Source: JAJPKK01 sp963802745 (GTDB taxonomy: Bacteria; Pseudomonadota; Alphaproteobacteria; Rhizobiales; Xanthobacteraceae). From it: a DNA stretch of 64,000 nucleotides. Below are positions 26,571 through 35,881 of this stretch, piece by piece (position 1 is the first letter of the stretch; every line of letters begins with the position of its first letter). The position numbers and the translations under genes were made by a program. The stretch is taken from assembly GCA_963802745.1 (NCBI GenBank), contig CAWDKL010000056.1, positions 186,001 to 250,000 of the forward strand, written 5' to 3'. A model generated the notes under the pieces. The model was not told the origin of the DNA. It ran no database searches and saw only the letters and a program-made list of their open reading frames with translations.

Positions 26571-29500
26571 TTAGCTTAGGCTAAATGCCGCGTTTTTGGG
26601 GGCGGGCACGCGGAACCAGGTCACGTAGAGCGCAGGCAGAAAGATCAGCGTCAGCACGGTGGCAACCAGCAAGCCGCCCATGATGGCGTAGGCCATCGGT
26701 CCCCAGAATATGGTCGGGGCGATCGGGATCATGCCGAGCACCGTCGAAATCGCGGTCAGCATGATCGGACGGAACCGCGACATCGCGGCGTCGATCACCG
26801 CGTCCCAAATGGGCTTGCCTTCGGCCCGCACCGCCTCGATCTGGTCAATGAGGATGACGGCATTGCGCGCGATCATTCCGAGCAATGACAAAATGCCGAG
26901 AATGGCGACGAACCCGAGCGGTTTTTGGAACAGCAGCAGCGCCGCCACCACGCCGATCAGGCCCATCGGCACCACGCTCAGCACCAGGAACAGGCGGCTG
27001 AAGCTCTGCAGCTGCATCATCAGGAAGGTGACGGTGATGAACAGCATCAGCGGGATCACGGCATAAACCGAGGCCTGCGATTGCGCGCTTTCCTCGACCG
27101 TGCCACCGGCTGCGATGTGATAGGATCGCGGCAATTCGGCTTGGAGTTTCGCAACCGCCGGCGCGAGCGCCGCGACCACGGCTTCCGGCGAGGCGCCTTG
27201 CGTCACGTCAGCCTGGATCGTGAGCGTCGGAACCCCGTCGCGGCGCCAGATCAGCGGAAATTCCTGCTCGAAATCCAGGCTCGCGATCTGGCCGAGCGGA
27301 ACGGTGCGGCCGTTCGGCAGCGGAAACTGCAGGTTGCGCAGCGTCGACAGCGACAGGCGCTGTTCGTCGGTCGCCCGCATCACCACATCGACCAGATAGA
27401 TGCCGTCGCGCAGCTGCGTTATCGGCACCCCGGACATGACCTTGTTGAGCACGTCCGCGATCGATGCCGAGCTCAGCCCCAACAGCCGCGCCTGATCCTG
27501 GTCGATGCGCACGCGCACCTGCCGGGCCGGTTCCATCCAGTCGAAATTGATCCGCCGAGAGCGGGCATCGGTTGCCACGATCTGGGCGAGCCGCAGCGCA
27601 ATGTCGCGCACCTGCGTGATATCCGGACCGCTGACGCGGTACTGCACCGGCCAGCCGACCGGCGGCCCGAGTTCGAGCGGCACGATTCGGCTGACCGCGC
27701 CGGGGAACTCCTCGGCAAGCGTGCGCTCCAGCTTGGCGCGCAGCCGCTCGCGAGCGGTAATGTCCTTGGCGATGACGACGAACTGGCTGAAGAAATCGTT
27801 CGGCAGTTCGACGCTCAGCGGCAGATAGAAGCGGATGGCGCCGCGCCCGACATTGGTGCTCCAGCGCACCACGTCGGGGTCGTCCTTCAGGATGGCATCG
27901 ATTTTGGCCGACGCATCGCTACTGGCGTAAATGGACGCACCCTGCGGCAGCCGCAGATCGACCAGCAATTCCGGCCGGTCGGATGAGGGGAAGAACTGCC
28001 GCGGCACCGACGGCAGCGCCAGTATCGCGACGACGAAACAGGCGAGCGTGATCAGGATCGTCAGCCAGCGCAGCCGCATCGCGGCGACGAGCACGCGGCG
28101 GAATATGCGCAGGATCACATTGGGCTGCGAAGGCTCCGGCGACTGCGGCTTGGTGAGCAGCGCAACACCGAGCAAGGGAATAAAAATCACTGCGACCAGC
28201 CATGATGCCAGCACCGCGATGCTCACCACCGCGAAGATCGAAAACGTGTATTCGCCCGCGGAACTCTTGGCGAACCCGATCGGCACGAATCCCGCCATGG
28301 TGACGAACGATCCGGTCAGCATCGGAAAGGCCAACGTCTTGTAGGCATAGGTCGCGGCGTGCTCCTTATCGTCGCCCGCGGCGAGGCGCATCGTCATCGC
28401 ATCGATCGTGCTCATGGCGTCGTTGACGAGCAGCGTCAGCGCGATGATGAGGGCGCCGAGCGAAATGCGCTGCAGGTCGATGCTCACCGATTCCATCACC
28501 GGAAAAACGATGGCAAGGGTCAGCGGGATCGACAGCGCGACGATGGCGCCGGCCCGGAACCCGAGGCTGACGATGCTCACCGCCATGATGATGGCAATGG
28601 CCTGCCACAGCGATTCCATGAATTCGCCGATGGCGCTTTGCACCACGGAGGATTGGTTCGCCACCAGCGTGGCATCGATGCCGATCGGTAGGTCGGCGGT
28701 GAGTTCGTCCACGGTCCGCTGCACATTGCGGCCGAGTGCAAGGATATCGCCGCCCTCTCGCATCGCAATGCCGAGCCCGATCGCGGGCTTGCCGTTGACC
28801 CGGAACATCGGCTGCGGCGGGTCGGCATAAACCCGTCGCACGTCCGCAATGTCGCCAAGGCGCAGCAGGCGGCCGTTCGAGGCGATGTTGATGGCAAGAA
28901 TATCGAGCTCGGATTCGAAGGCGCCGGACACCCGAATGGACAGCCGCTCGTCGCCGGTCTCCAACGTGCCGGCTGGGCTGACTGCGTTCTGCGCCTGAAT
29001 GGCTGCGATCAGCGCCGCGCGATCGATCCCAAGTCCTGCCAGCTTTTCGGTGGAGAATTCGATGATGATCTGCTCGTCCTGGGCGCCGATGATCTCGATC
29101 TTGGAAACATCGGGCACGCGCAGCAGCCGGGCGCGAAATGTCTCCACGTAATCGCGCAGCTCCCGGAAGGTAAACCCGTCGGCCGTAAAGCCGTAAATAA
29201 TTCCAAAAGTATCGCCGAATTCGTCGTTGAATCCCGGGCCGACCACGCCCGCCGGCAGCGTGCGGCGCATATCGCCGACACTTTTGCGCACGTGGTACCA
29301 GATGTCCGGCACCTCCCCGGGCGGCGTACTGCCCTTGAGGGTGACGAAAATGGTGGTGGCGCCGGCGCGGGTGAAGCTGCGCACGAAATCGAGGTTGGGC
29401 GTCTCCTTGAGGGTCTGCTCGATGCGGTCGGTGATCTGGTCGAGCGTATCCTCGAGGGTCGCGCCGGGCCAGGCAGCCTGCACCACCATGGTGCGGAAGG

Positions 29501-29630
29501 TGAACGCGGGGTCTTCATTGCGGCCGAGGCGGAAATAGGACAGCAATCCGGCCGCGGTGGCGACCAGCATGAGATAAACGACGAACGAGCGATGCTTGAG
29601 CGCCCATTCGGACAGATTGAATCCGGTCAC
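26571..29630 (-). CDS. RND efflux permease (AcrB/HAE1-like)
   Basis: 1019 residues, twelve membrane helices with two large periplasmic loops. Typical pieces are LRLPQGASIYASSDASAKID, RPELLVDLRLPQG, LQSFSRLFLVLSVVPMGLIG and GPMAYAIMGGLLVATVLTLI near the end. NDAMSTIDAMTMRLAAG replaces the usual Asp-bearing VDDAIVVVEN of TM4, so proton-relay residues deserve inspection: it reads VNDAM. It pumps a substrate from periplasm or inner leaflet with the adaptor encoded just upstream (ATGA overlap) and an outer membrane channel not in this window. Substrate unknown. Confidence 0.93.
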   Translation of the reverse strand: MTGFNLSEWALKHRSFVVYLMLVATAAGLLSYFRLGRNEDPAFTFRTMVVQAAWPGATLEDTLDQITDRIEQTLKETPNLDFVRSFTRAGATTIFVTLKGSTPPGEVPDIWYHVRKSVGDMRRTLPAGVVGPGFNDEFGDTFGIIYGFTADGFTFRELRDYVETFRARLLRVPDVSKIEIIGAQDEQIIIEFSTEKLAGLGIDRAALIAAIQAQNAVSPAGTLETGDERLSIRVSGAFESELDILAINIASNGRLLRLGDIADVRRVYADPPQPMFRVNGKPAIGLGIAMREGGDILALGRNVQRTVDELTADLPIGIDATLVANQSSVVQSAIGEFMESLWQAIAIIMAVSIVSLGFRAGAIVALSIPLTLAIVFPVMESVSIDLQRISLGALIIALTLLVNDAMSTIDAMTMRLAAGDDKEHAATYAYKTLAFPMLTGSFVTMAGFVPIGFAKSSAGEYTFSIFAVVSIAVLASWLVAVIFIPLLGVALLTKPQSPEPSQPNVILRIFRRVLVAAMRLRWLTILITLACFVVAILALPSVPRQFFPSSDRPELLVDLRLPQGASIYASSDASAKIDAILKDDPDVVRWSTNVGRGAIRFYLPLSVELPNDFFSQFVVIAKDITARERLRAKLERTLAEEFPGAVSRIVPLELGPPVGWPVQYRVSGPDITQVRDIALRLAQIVATDARSRRINFDWMEPARQVRVRIDQDQARLLGLSSASIADVLNKVMSGVPITQLRDGIYLVDVVMRATDEQRLSLSTLRNLQFPLPNGRTVPLGQIASLDFEQEFPLIWRRDGVPTLTIQADVTQGASPEAVVAALAPAVAKLQAELPRSYHIAAGGTVEESAQSQASVYAVIPLMLFITVTFLMMQLQSFSRLFLVLSVVPMGLIGVVAALLLFQKPLGFVAILGILSLLGMIARNAVILIDQIEAVRAEGKPIWDAVIDAAMSRFRPIMLTAISTVLGMIPIAPTIFWGPMAYAIMGGLLVATVLTLIFLPALYVTWFRVPAPKNAAFSLS

Positions 29631-30748
29631 CGGGCGGTTCCCAACAAGCGGGTCTTTTGGCCCGGATGCAACGCCTGCGCACCTGCGGTCACCACGATGT
29701 CGCCGGTATCCAATCCGTCGCCGACGGCGATCGTAGCGGGATCGTGCCGGAGCACTTCGACGTTGCGCAAGGATACCGTCAAGCTTGCCGGATCGACCAC
29801 CCAGACCGCCGGGCGACCACCGGATTCGGTGAGCGCCGCAGCGGGAATTTCAATCGTGGGCACACTCTCCAACCGCAGGCGGCCGACGACGGTGGCACCG
29901 AGCCGCATCGCGGCCGGAGGGTCGGTCAAACCGACCCGGACCGCAAAGGTTCGCGTCACCGGATCTGCCTGAGGGGAAACCTCGCGTACGCGCCCCATCG
30001 CGGTGACGGCAGGGTCCTCGGTCAGGCTGACCATAACGGTGGGGTCGCTTGGCGCGGCCCTTAGCACCTGGTTGGGCACGTCGAAAACGGCGTCCCGCCC
30101 GCCTTTCGGCGCCACACGAAGAATCAGCTGCCCGGCCTGGACCACCTCGCCGGGTTCAGCCGCTGTAGCGATCACGATCCCGGATGCGTCGGCCTTCAAC
30201 TCGGTATCGGCGACCTGGTCTTTGGAGATTTTCAGCCGCGCCTGGGCGGCTTCGAGCCTCGCTGCGGCAGTCTTCATCGCCTGCTCGGCGCGTTCGAGCG
30301 CGACCGGCGCGGCGCTACGGCGTGCGACCAGAAATTTCTGCCGCTCGTAGTCGCGCTGCGCTTCGTTGCTTTGCGCCTGGGCCGCATTGACGTCCGCCTG
30401 CGCCGCGCGCAACGCATTGAGTTCGTTGTGCGGTTCAAGCTTCGCCACGATCTGCCCGGGTTCTACCCGATCGTCGATATTGGCGGACCGCTCGATCATC
30501 CGCCCGCCGATCCGGAATGCAAGGCGGGTCTCATTTTCCGCCTCGATGCGGCCGGTGAACGTGATGACCTCACCGACGTCGCGCTTCGCCACCGTCACGG
30601 TGCGCACCGGCCTAATTTCCGGCGGCGACGCTTCGGACTCGCGCTGGCATGCCGACAACGAGAGCGCCGCTGCGGCGGTTACAAGCCAGGCCGACACCAG
30701 CCCTCGCGCAGGATCACCGCTCGTTGCCATTTCGGTCCGATTTCCCAT
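29627..30748 (-). CDS. RND efflux periplasmic adaptor (MFP) lipoprotein
   Basis: About 373 residues from the ATG at 30748; ATG 30730 is also possible and a longer frame from 30838 lacks an export signal at its start. A lipoprotein signal (SAWLVTAAAALSLSAC, lipobox LSAC) is followed by RPVRTVTVAKRDVGEVITFT, a lipoyl-like ANIDDRVEPGQIVAKLEPHN, an alpha-hairpin rich in Ala, Gln and Glu, and beta-barrel and membrane-proximal domains ending DIVVTAGAQALHPGQKTRLL. It links the permease to an outer membrane channel. The stop overlaps the permease start. Confidence 0.9.
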   Translation of the reverse strand: MGNRTEMATSGDPARGLVSAWLVTAAAALSLSACQRESEASPPEIRPVRTVTVAKRDVGEVITFTGRIEAENETRLAFRIGGRMIERSANIDDRVEPGQIVAKLEPHNELNALRAAQADVNAAQAQSNEAQRDYERQKFLVARRSAAPVALERAEQAMKTAAARLEAAQARLKISKDQVADTELKADASGIVIATAAEPGEVVQAGQLILRVAPKGGRDAVFDVPNQVLRAAPSDPTVMVSLTEDPAVTAMGRVREVSPQADPVTRTFAVRVGLTDPPAAMRLGATVVGRLRLESVPTIEIPAAALTESGGRPAVWVVDPASLTVSLRNVEVLRHDPATIAVGDGLDTGDIVVTAGAQALHPGQKTRLLGTAR

Positions 30749-31045
30749 ACCGTCGCCGACTGCCGATCTTCGCGCGACGCTACACAACGACTGTCCACAG
30801 GGCAACCGATCGCGGAGTGCAATGCACAACCGGGTCATTTAATACCGGCCAATCCAAACCCTGCGCCATCAATTGCTGCTCCCAGATCTTGCTATGATCA
30901 GCAAGCTATCGGCTGGATGCGATCCCGGTGCCGTGATAACAGGGGCGGCGGCTCTGGGGCGATTGCATCCAGACATCCGACGGCCAGGTTTGTACATGGC
31001 CGATGAGGGTGGATAAGTTGAAGATCGAACATCGCAAGGGCAAAA

Positions 31046-32122
31046 ATGCGCAATCAGGACGTTGACGCGCCGACCGTAATCGCGGTCCCAGGGGGCCGCT
31101 TCGGCAGCGCCGTCTTCATAGTGGTCCTCTTTTCGGGGGCACTGTACTTTGGTCGTGCGGTCCTCGAGCCGGTCGCCTTCGTAATTTTTGCGGTCGCGCT
31201 GGTTGAACCGTTTTTGTCGGCTGCCGAGGCCAGGGTGGGAAAACCGCTCGCGCTGGTCCTCACCATCCTGCTGACCCTCGTCGTCCTGTCGCTGTTCGTC
31301 CTGGCGATCGCCTGGAGCATTAGCGATATCGCCCATTGGGGCATCGCCAATGTGGAGCGCTTGCAGTCGCTTTACGCCCGCGCAACCACGTGGTTTGCGC
31401 AGTACAATCTTTTCATCGGCGACTTGACGAATTTGAGTTCGAGTTCGATAGCCGGGATATTTCGGACGGTAGCCGGACAAGTCAACTCGTTTCTCGGCTT
31501 TGCGCTCGTGGTATTGCTATCGCTGGCGTTCGGTTTGGTGGAAATGGATACGTTCAAATCCAAGCTGGCAGCGCTGGACGAACGGATGGGCGGATGGAGC
31601 TTGTTGGAAACTTGCAGCCGAACCGCCGAAAGGCTGCGGAAATATATGCTCATCCGAACCATCGCAAGCCTCGCGACCGGAGTGGCGGTATTTATTTTCA
31701 CGCTTTCCATCGGACTCGACCTCGCCTTTGCGTGGGGCGTGATCTCTTTTGTATTAAACTACATCCCGTATATCGGTACCGTTGTAGCAACCATCCTTCC
31801 GGTCGTTTTTGCAACCGCGCAATTCGAATCGTGGCAATCGGCGGCGATCATTTTCGGGTGCTTGTATCTGATCCAGTTCGTCATCGGCAGTTACCTGGAA
31901 CCGGTGCTGACCGGCAATGCGCTGTCGATTTCGCCGTTCGTGATGCTGTTCGCGTTCCTGCTATGGGACTTTTTGTGGGGCATGCCCGGCGCGTTCATCG
32001 GTCTTCCGGTTACGATCGCGCTGTTCACGATCTGGGAAAGGAATCCCTCAACGCGCTGGATCGCCGAGTTGATGTCGAAATGGGATGGGGCGGCGCACAA
32101 GCGGCCGGTCACGATCGCATGA
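31046..32122 (+). CDS. AI-2E family (PerM/YdiK-type) transporter
   Basis: 358 residues with about eight membrane segments. Seen are FGSAVFIVVLFSGALYFGRA, a large middle soluble part, and the C-terminal family block FVLNYIPYIGTVVATILPVV then FATAQFESWQSA and FLLWDFLWGMPGAFIGLPVT. The family includes exporters of autoinducer-2 and Na+/H+ antiporters, so substrate cannot be fixed. It is divergent from the RND pair. Confidence 0.88.
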   Translation: MRNQDVDAPTVIAVPGGRFGSAVFIVVLFSGALYFGRAVLEPVAFVIFAVALVEPFLSAAEARVGKPLALVLTILLTLVVLSLFVLAIAWSISDIAHWGIANVERLQSLYARATTWFAQYNLFIGDLTNLSSSSIAGIFRTVAGQVNSFLGFALVVLLSLAFGLVEMDTFKSKLAALDERMGGWSLLETCSRTAERLRKYMLIRTIASLATGVAVFIFTLSIGLDLAFAWGVISFVLNYIPYIGTVVATILPVVFATAQFESWQSAAIIFGCLYLIQFVIGSYLEPVLTGNALSISPFVMLFAFLLWDFLWGMPGAFIGLPVTIALFTIWERNPSTRWIAELMSKWDGAAHKRPVTIA

Positions 32123-32457
32123 GAACCTGAAATGATAGCGAGCTTTCGCAACCTTTGGTTGTGTTTTTGTAAGCTATCGCCAAGTTGGATCACGTCGGCG
32201 ATTGACATCGCCGGATGGCCGACGTTAGTGTCCGGTGCGATCTTGGGCATGCTCAACGTCATGTGACGTTCACGTCTCGTGATGCTGACATCCGTGGGCG
32301 CTCACCGGGGCGAGGGCAATCGCGGATCGTTCGTTGTGGGCCGTTACGCGGTGTTGGGATAGGCCGAAACGATGTGAGCGGAGCAGCCGCCAGTGCGTAC
32401 ACACTAATTCAATATCGCGACCGCGATCGATGCTGCATGAGATGAATTGGACTGCCG
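32123..32457. other. Intergenic region with palindrome
   Basis: About 335 bases. The only clear structure is the 16-base palindrome listed separately. The remaining sequence likely carries the promoter of the following membrane-protein gene. Confidence 0.4.
32255..32270. promoter_or_regulatory. Perfect palindrome, possible operator
   Basis: AACGTCA-TG-TGACGTT is an exact inverted repeat with seven-base arms and a two-base spacer, about 190 bases before the start at 32458. The geometry suits a dimeric repressor. No regulator is encoded nearby and binding is inference. Confidence 0.35.
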
Positions 32458-33015
32458 ATGAGCGAAGCGAAGGTGACTGAAGGTTCGGTTGTGCCCACGG
32501 CGGCGTCTGGGATGCGTGGTTTTTTGCGCCGCAAATTGCCCTATGTCGCGGTGCTGGTGCTGGCGATTGTCGGGATCGCATTCACGAATATTTCGCAGCA
32601 GCCGCTGAACGGCTATTGGGAGTTTTTGGCGATCGTGATGGGATTGCTCTGCGTAGCGACCGCTTGGCCGCGCGCGCCGGATCGCGAAGCACGCACGCGC
32701 TTGATCTGGACTCAAGTCCTGCACTGGATGACGATTCTGGTGACGATGAACATCGTTTTGTTACCCGGCCTTCAGGGTTTGCTGCCGGTACCCGCGAGCA
32801 GTCTGGTGCTGCTGGTGCTGTTGGCTCTGGGTACGTTTTTGGCCGGCATCAATCTGCTCTCGGTGGAAATCGGCTTTCTCGGCCTGGCGCTGGCACTCTC
32901 GGTCCCGGCACTCGTTTGGCTAAAAACGTCGGCCCTCTTCCTGGTCTTGGCCGCCGTGGCCGTGTTCGGGCTCGGTGTCGCGTTCTGGCCGCGCGGAGCC
33001 GGCAGGAATTCGTGA
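32458..33015 (+). CDS. Integral membrane protein of unknown function
   Basis: 185 residues with five hydrophobic segments: PYVAVLVLAIVGIAFTNI, FLAIVMGLLCVATA, VLHWMTILVTMNIVLLPGL, SLVLLVLLALGTFLAGI and a C-terminal pair. The N-terminal 25 residues are soluble. No signature motif is recognised. It precedes a DUF1269 gene and an antiporter cluster on the same strand, but with long gaps. Confidence 0.75.
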   Translation: MSEAKVTEGSVVPTAASGMRGFLRRKLPYVAVLVLAIVGIAFTNISQQPLNGYWEFLAIVMGLLCVATAWPRAPDREARTRLIWTQVLHWMTILVTMNIVLLPGLQGLLPVPASSLVLLVLLALGTFLAGINLLSVEIGFLGLALALSVPALVWLKTSALFLVLAAVAVFGLGVAFWPRGAGRNS

Positions 33016-33245
33016 CTCCCGTGGGCGTCTTTTCGGTGCTACCGGGCATGACAATTGGTGATGAAGTCCGATTCCCGCAGTAACGGCGGGATCCGGCAGC
33101 ATCGACAACAAGGACAGTGGCGCTGCGTTACATACAGCGTGTGTGATGAGCCGGCCGTAAAGTTGTGGCTTAAACCAATCGTCGGGGCACAAGCCTTTCG
33201 GCGATGTGTTTCAATTGAACGCCAATGAAGGTAGGGAGACTTGCA

Positions 33246-33743
33246 ATGTCCGATCTCGTCGTTATCGTTTACCCCTCCCAAGAGAAGGCCGAAGAGGTCC
33301 GAAAGCGCCTTTTCGAGCTGCAGAAGGAATATCTGATCAAACTTGCGGATGCCGTCATCGCGACCAAATCCCCCGATGGTCAAGTTCACCTGCACCAGAT
33401 TGTCAACACGACCGCGGCCGGCGCCGTTTCCGGCAGCTTTTGGGGGTTGCTAATCGGCGTGCTGTTTCTCAATCCGATTTTGGGCGTGGCGATCGGTGCC
33501 GCCAGCGGCGCGCTTGGTGGCGCGCTCGCTGATTTTGGCATCAACGACCAATTCATGAAACAGCTGTCCGAAAGCATTCAGCCGGGCAGTGCGGCACTGT
33601 TCGTCCTCATCAAGGAGATGACCAGCGACAAGGTGCTGGATCAAATCAAGGGCTATGGCGGCGTCGTGCTGAAGACGTCGCTCAATGACGAGCGGGAACA
33701 GGCGCTGCGCGACGCGCTCGCCAAGGCCGCGCCTGCTGCCTAG
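33246..33743 (+). CDS. DUF1269 family protein
   Basis: 165 residues. The start MSDLVVIVYPSQEKAEEVRK and a central glycine-rich double membrane segment (GSFWGLLIGVLFLNPILGVA then IGAASGALGGALADFGIND) are family hallmarks, as is the end SALFVLIKEMTSDKV-type region. GGGAG lies eight bases before the ATG. Function is unknown; members are often stress-associated membrane proteins. Confidence 0.85.
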   Translation: MSDLVVIVYPSQEKAEEVRKRLFELQKEYLIKLADAVIATKSPDGQVHLHQIVNTTAAGAVSGSFWGLLIGVLFLNPILGVAIGAASGALGGALADFGINDQFMKQLSESIQPGSAALFVLIKEMTSDKVLDQIKGYGGVVLKTSLNDEREQALRDALAKAAPAA

Positions 33744-33840
33744 CGGGGCGAAGCTGGCAAGCAGGCACCCCGTTCCGGCGGCGCCCGCTTGCTCGCGATA
33801 ACGCGACGAGGGCAGCTTTGAGGTCCGCGCAGGAGCAGCG

Positions 33841-34344
33841 ATGAACCGTCTTGTTTCGTGGGATGCTTTCCCTTCGAGCGCGATCATGCGAGCCGGTGGA
33901 TTTCTCGGGCTCTGGCTTGTGCTCGCCGGCCCCGATACCGCGGATCTTCCCATCGGGATCTTTGCCGCGGCGGCGGCGACGTGGGCCAGCCTTTGGTTGC
34001 TGCCGCCTGGGCAGTCGCGGCTGTCGCCGCCGGGGCTGGCGGCTGCGGTGCTGCGCACGCTGGGCCAATCCGTCGTGGCGGGAATCGATATTGCGCTCCG
34101 TGCCCTCGACCCGAGGCTGCCATTGCGGCCCGGCTTTGTGGTCTACCCGGCGCGCCTGCCTCCCGGTCCGGCCCGCAACGTATTCTGCGTTTTGGCGAGC
34201 CTCGCGCCCGGAACACTGCCGGCCGGCATGGATGCGGACGGCGCCATCATGGTGCATTGCCTCGATTCCGGCCAGCCGGTAGCGGCGCAATTGGCCGCGG
34301 AGGAACAGCTTTTGTGCGACGGCGGCTATGGAGGGTCCGATTGA
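33841..34344 (+). CDS. mnhE: Na+/H+ antiporter subunit E (MrpE/MnhE)
   Basis: 167 residues. N-terminal membrane segment AGGFLGLWLVLAGPDTADLP and the family-specific region SVVAGIDIALRALDPRLPLR then PGFVVYPARLP and LASLAPGTLPAGMDADG. First of seven consecutive genes E-F-G-(A C-terminal type)-B-C-D encoding a multisubunit cation/proton antiporter of the inner membrane. The next gene starts with TTG inside the mnhE stop. Confidence 0.87.
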   Translation: MNRLVSWDAFPSSAIMRAGGFLGLWLVLAGPDTADLPIGIFAAAAATWASLWLLPPGQSRLSPPGLAAAVLRTLGQSVVAGIDIALRALDPRLPLRPGFVVYPARLPPGPARNVFCVLASLAPGTLPAGMDADGAIMVHCLDSGQPVAAQLAAEEQLLCDGGYGGSD

Positions 34345-34628
34345 ATGAATTTCTCGTCCTCGCTTCCGGCTTTGTCCTGGCGACGGTGGCGCTCGGCTTC
34401 ATCCGCATTCTGCGCGGCCCGGAGGTCGTCGACCGCATGATGGCGGCACAGCTGTTCGGGACCGGCGGCATTGCGGCGCTGCTGCTGCGGGCGGCGGCGA
34501 CCGAGTCCTGGGAATTGATCGATATCGCCTTGATCCTCGCTTTGCTCGCGGCGTTTGCCTCGGTCGGCTTCGTGCTCGCCGGCTCGCGCGCGGAGGATGG
34601 CGATCCCGAAATCGTGGAGCGCTCATGA
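34341..34628 (+). CDS. mnhF: Na+/H+ antiporter subunit F (MrpF/MnhF)
   Basis: 95 residues, three membrane helices, with GFIRILRGPEVVDRMMAAQL, the family hallmark RGPxxxDR in the first loop. The frame opens with TTG at 34341 (TTGAATGAA), overlapping the mnhE stop by four bases. An ATG at 34345 is in another frame. MnhF is a small structural subunit of the complex. Confidence 0.87.
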   Translation: MNEFLVLASGFVLATVALGFIRILRGPEVVDRMMAAQLFGTGGIAALLLRAAATESWELIDIALILALLAAFASVGFVLAGSRAEDGDPEIVERS

Positions 34629-34641
34629 GCGCGCGGCGGCC

Positions 34642-34936
34642 ATGAAACTCCTGTCGGACATCCTCACCGTTCTGGCGGTCGGCGGCGGCTTGTTTTTCTT
34701 CTTTGCCGGCACGGTCGGACTGCTGCGGTTTCCCGATCCGTTGAGCCGGCTGCACGCGCTCACCAAGGCCGACAATCTCGGCCTCGGCCTGGTGGTGCTG
34801 GGCCTGCTGCCGCGCGCCGGTGGATCGCTCGCCGCGCTGAAATTGGTGGCGGTTTGGTCTGCTCGTTCAGCTGGCGGGGACCACCGTCGCGCAGTTGATC
34901 GCGCGTGAGGCACGGCGCGGCGGATTGCCGACATGA
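34642..34936 (+). CDS. mnhG: Na+/H+ antiporter subunit G (MrpG/MnhG), frameshifted
   Basis: As read it stops at 34908 with a wrong-frame tail (WSARSAGGDHRRAVDRA). Removing one base near 34857-34860 restores LLVQLAGTTVAQLIAREARR and a stop at 34936 whose ATGA overlaps the next gene, as elsewhere in this operon. The intact part shows GTVGLLRFPDPLSRLHALTK and ADNLGLGLVVLGL, typical of subunit G. This pattern suggests a base-calling error or a very recent mutation. Confidence 0.8.
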
Positions 34937-35460
34937 CGGCCGATGCCGCGGTTGCCTTTGGCCTGGCCGTGCTGGTCGCGGGTGGGGCGCTTTGGACGGT
35001 GGCGGCACGCGCCTCGTTCGCGGCGGTCGTCGGGTTCGTCGCCTTCGGGCTGCTCGCGGCACTCGTCTGGGTCGGCCTCGGCGCCCCCGACATCGCCATG
35101 ACGGAGACGGCGATCGGCAGCGGTTTGACCGGGACGCTGTTACTCGGCGCCGCCGCGCGCCTGAAGCCGAGCGAGGCCGCCGGTGAGGTAGAACATCCCG
35201 ATTTGGGGGTTCGGATCGCCGCCGCGGCTCTCGCCACAACGATAGCGATAGCTCTGGCGGCCGCCGTGCTGCTGCTCCCCGACCCTGCCCCCACGCTGGC
35301 ACCCGAGGCGGCGCGGAATGCTGGGGCGACCGGTCTTGGTAATCCGGTCACCAATGTGCTGATGGCGTTCCGCGCCATGGATACGCTGCTCGAGAAAGTC
35401 GTGCTGTTGCTGGCGCTGGTCGGCGTCTGGTCGCTCGCGCCCGATCAGCGCGTGGGGTAA
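34933..35460 (+). CDS. MrpA C-terminal/MbhD-MbhE-like antiporter subunit
   Basis: 175 residues. The first 80 match DUF4040 (MbhD-like): FAAVVGFVAFGLLAALVWVG then LGAPDIAMTETAIGSG. The second half (about 85-175) resembles MbhE, with a periplasmic loop and TNVLMAFRAMDTLLEKVVLL. In classic Mrp these parts are the C terminus of the large MrpA chain. Here they stand alone and no large proton-pumping MrpA domain is present. It couples by ATGA to the restored mnhG. Confidence 0.83.
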   Translation: MTADAAVAFGLAVLVAGGALWTVAARASFAAVVGFVAFGLLAALVWVGLGAPDIAMTETAIGSGLTGTLLLGAAARLKPSEAAGEVEHPDLGVRIAAAALATTIAIALAAAVLLLPDPAPTLAPEAARNAGATGLGNPVTNVLMAFRAMDTLLEKVVLLLALVGVWSLAPDQRVG

Positions 35461-35473
35461 CCGCCCACGCATC

Positions 35474-35881
35474 ATGCGGCGCGTCGATCCGGACGGCACC
35501 TTGGCGTTCCTGGCGCGGCTGCTGCCGCCGGTCGGAATCGTGGTCGGAGTTTACCTGCTATGGGAGGGTGCCGATCATCCCGGCGGCGCCTTCCAGGGCG
35601 GCACCGTGCTGGCCGCGATGTGGCTGCTGGTGATGATGGCAGCCCTTGCGGAAGCGCCGCCGATCGGCTCGCGCCGGCTGCGATCGATGCTGATCGCCGG
35701 ACCGGCGGTGTTTCTCCTGGTCGGGCTTGCGGGCCTTTGGTTCTTCGACGCCTTCCTGGCCTATCCGGTCGCGTATGCGAAGCCACTCATTCTGGCGATC
35801 GAGTTCGCCATGACGCTGACCATCACGGTGACGCTCGGCCTCCTGGTGGCGGGTCCGCCGCAACCCGAGCGCATGGGATGA
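35474..35881 (+). CDS. mnhB: Na+/H+ antiporter subunit B (MrpB/MnhB)
   Basis: 135 residues, four membrane helices. LARLLPPVGIVVGVYLLWEG and ADHPGGAFQGGTVLAA are diagnostic for MnhB (GHxxPGGGFxGG pattern, here DHPGGAFQGG). The stop overlaps the next ATG (ATGA). Confidence 0.88.
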   Translation: MRRVDPDGTLAFLARLLPPVGIVVGVYLLWEGADHPGGAFQGGTVLAAMWLLVMMAALAEAPPIGSRRLRSMLIAGPAVFLLVGLAGLWFFDAFLAYPVAYAKPLILAIEFAMTLTITVTLGLLVAGPPQPERMG

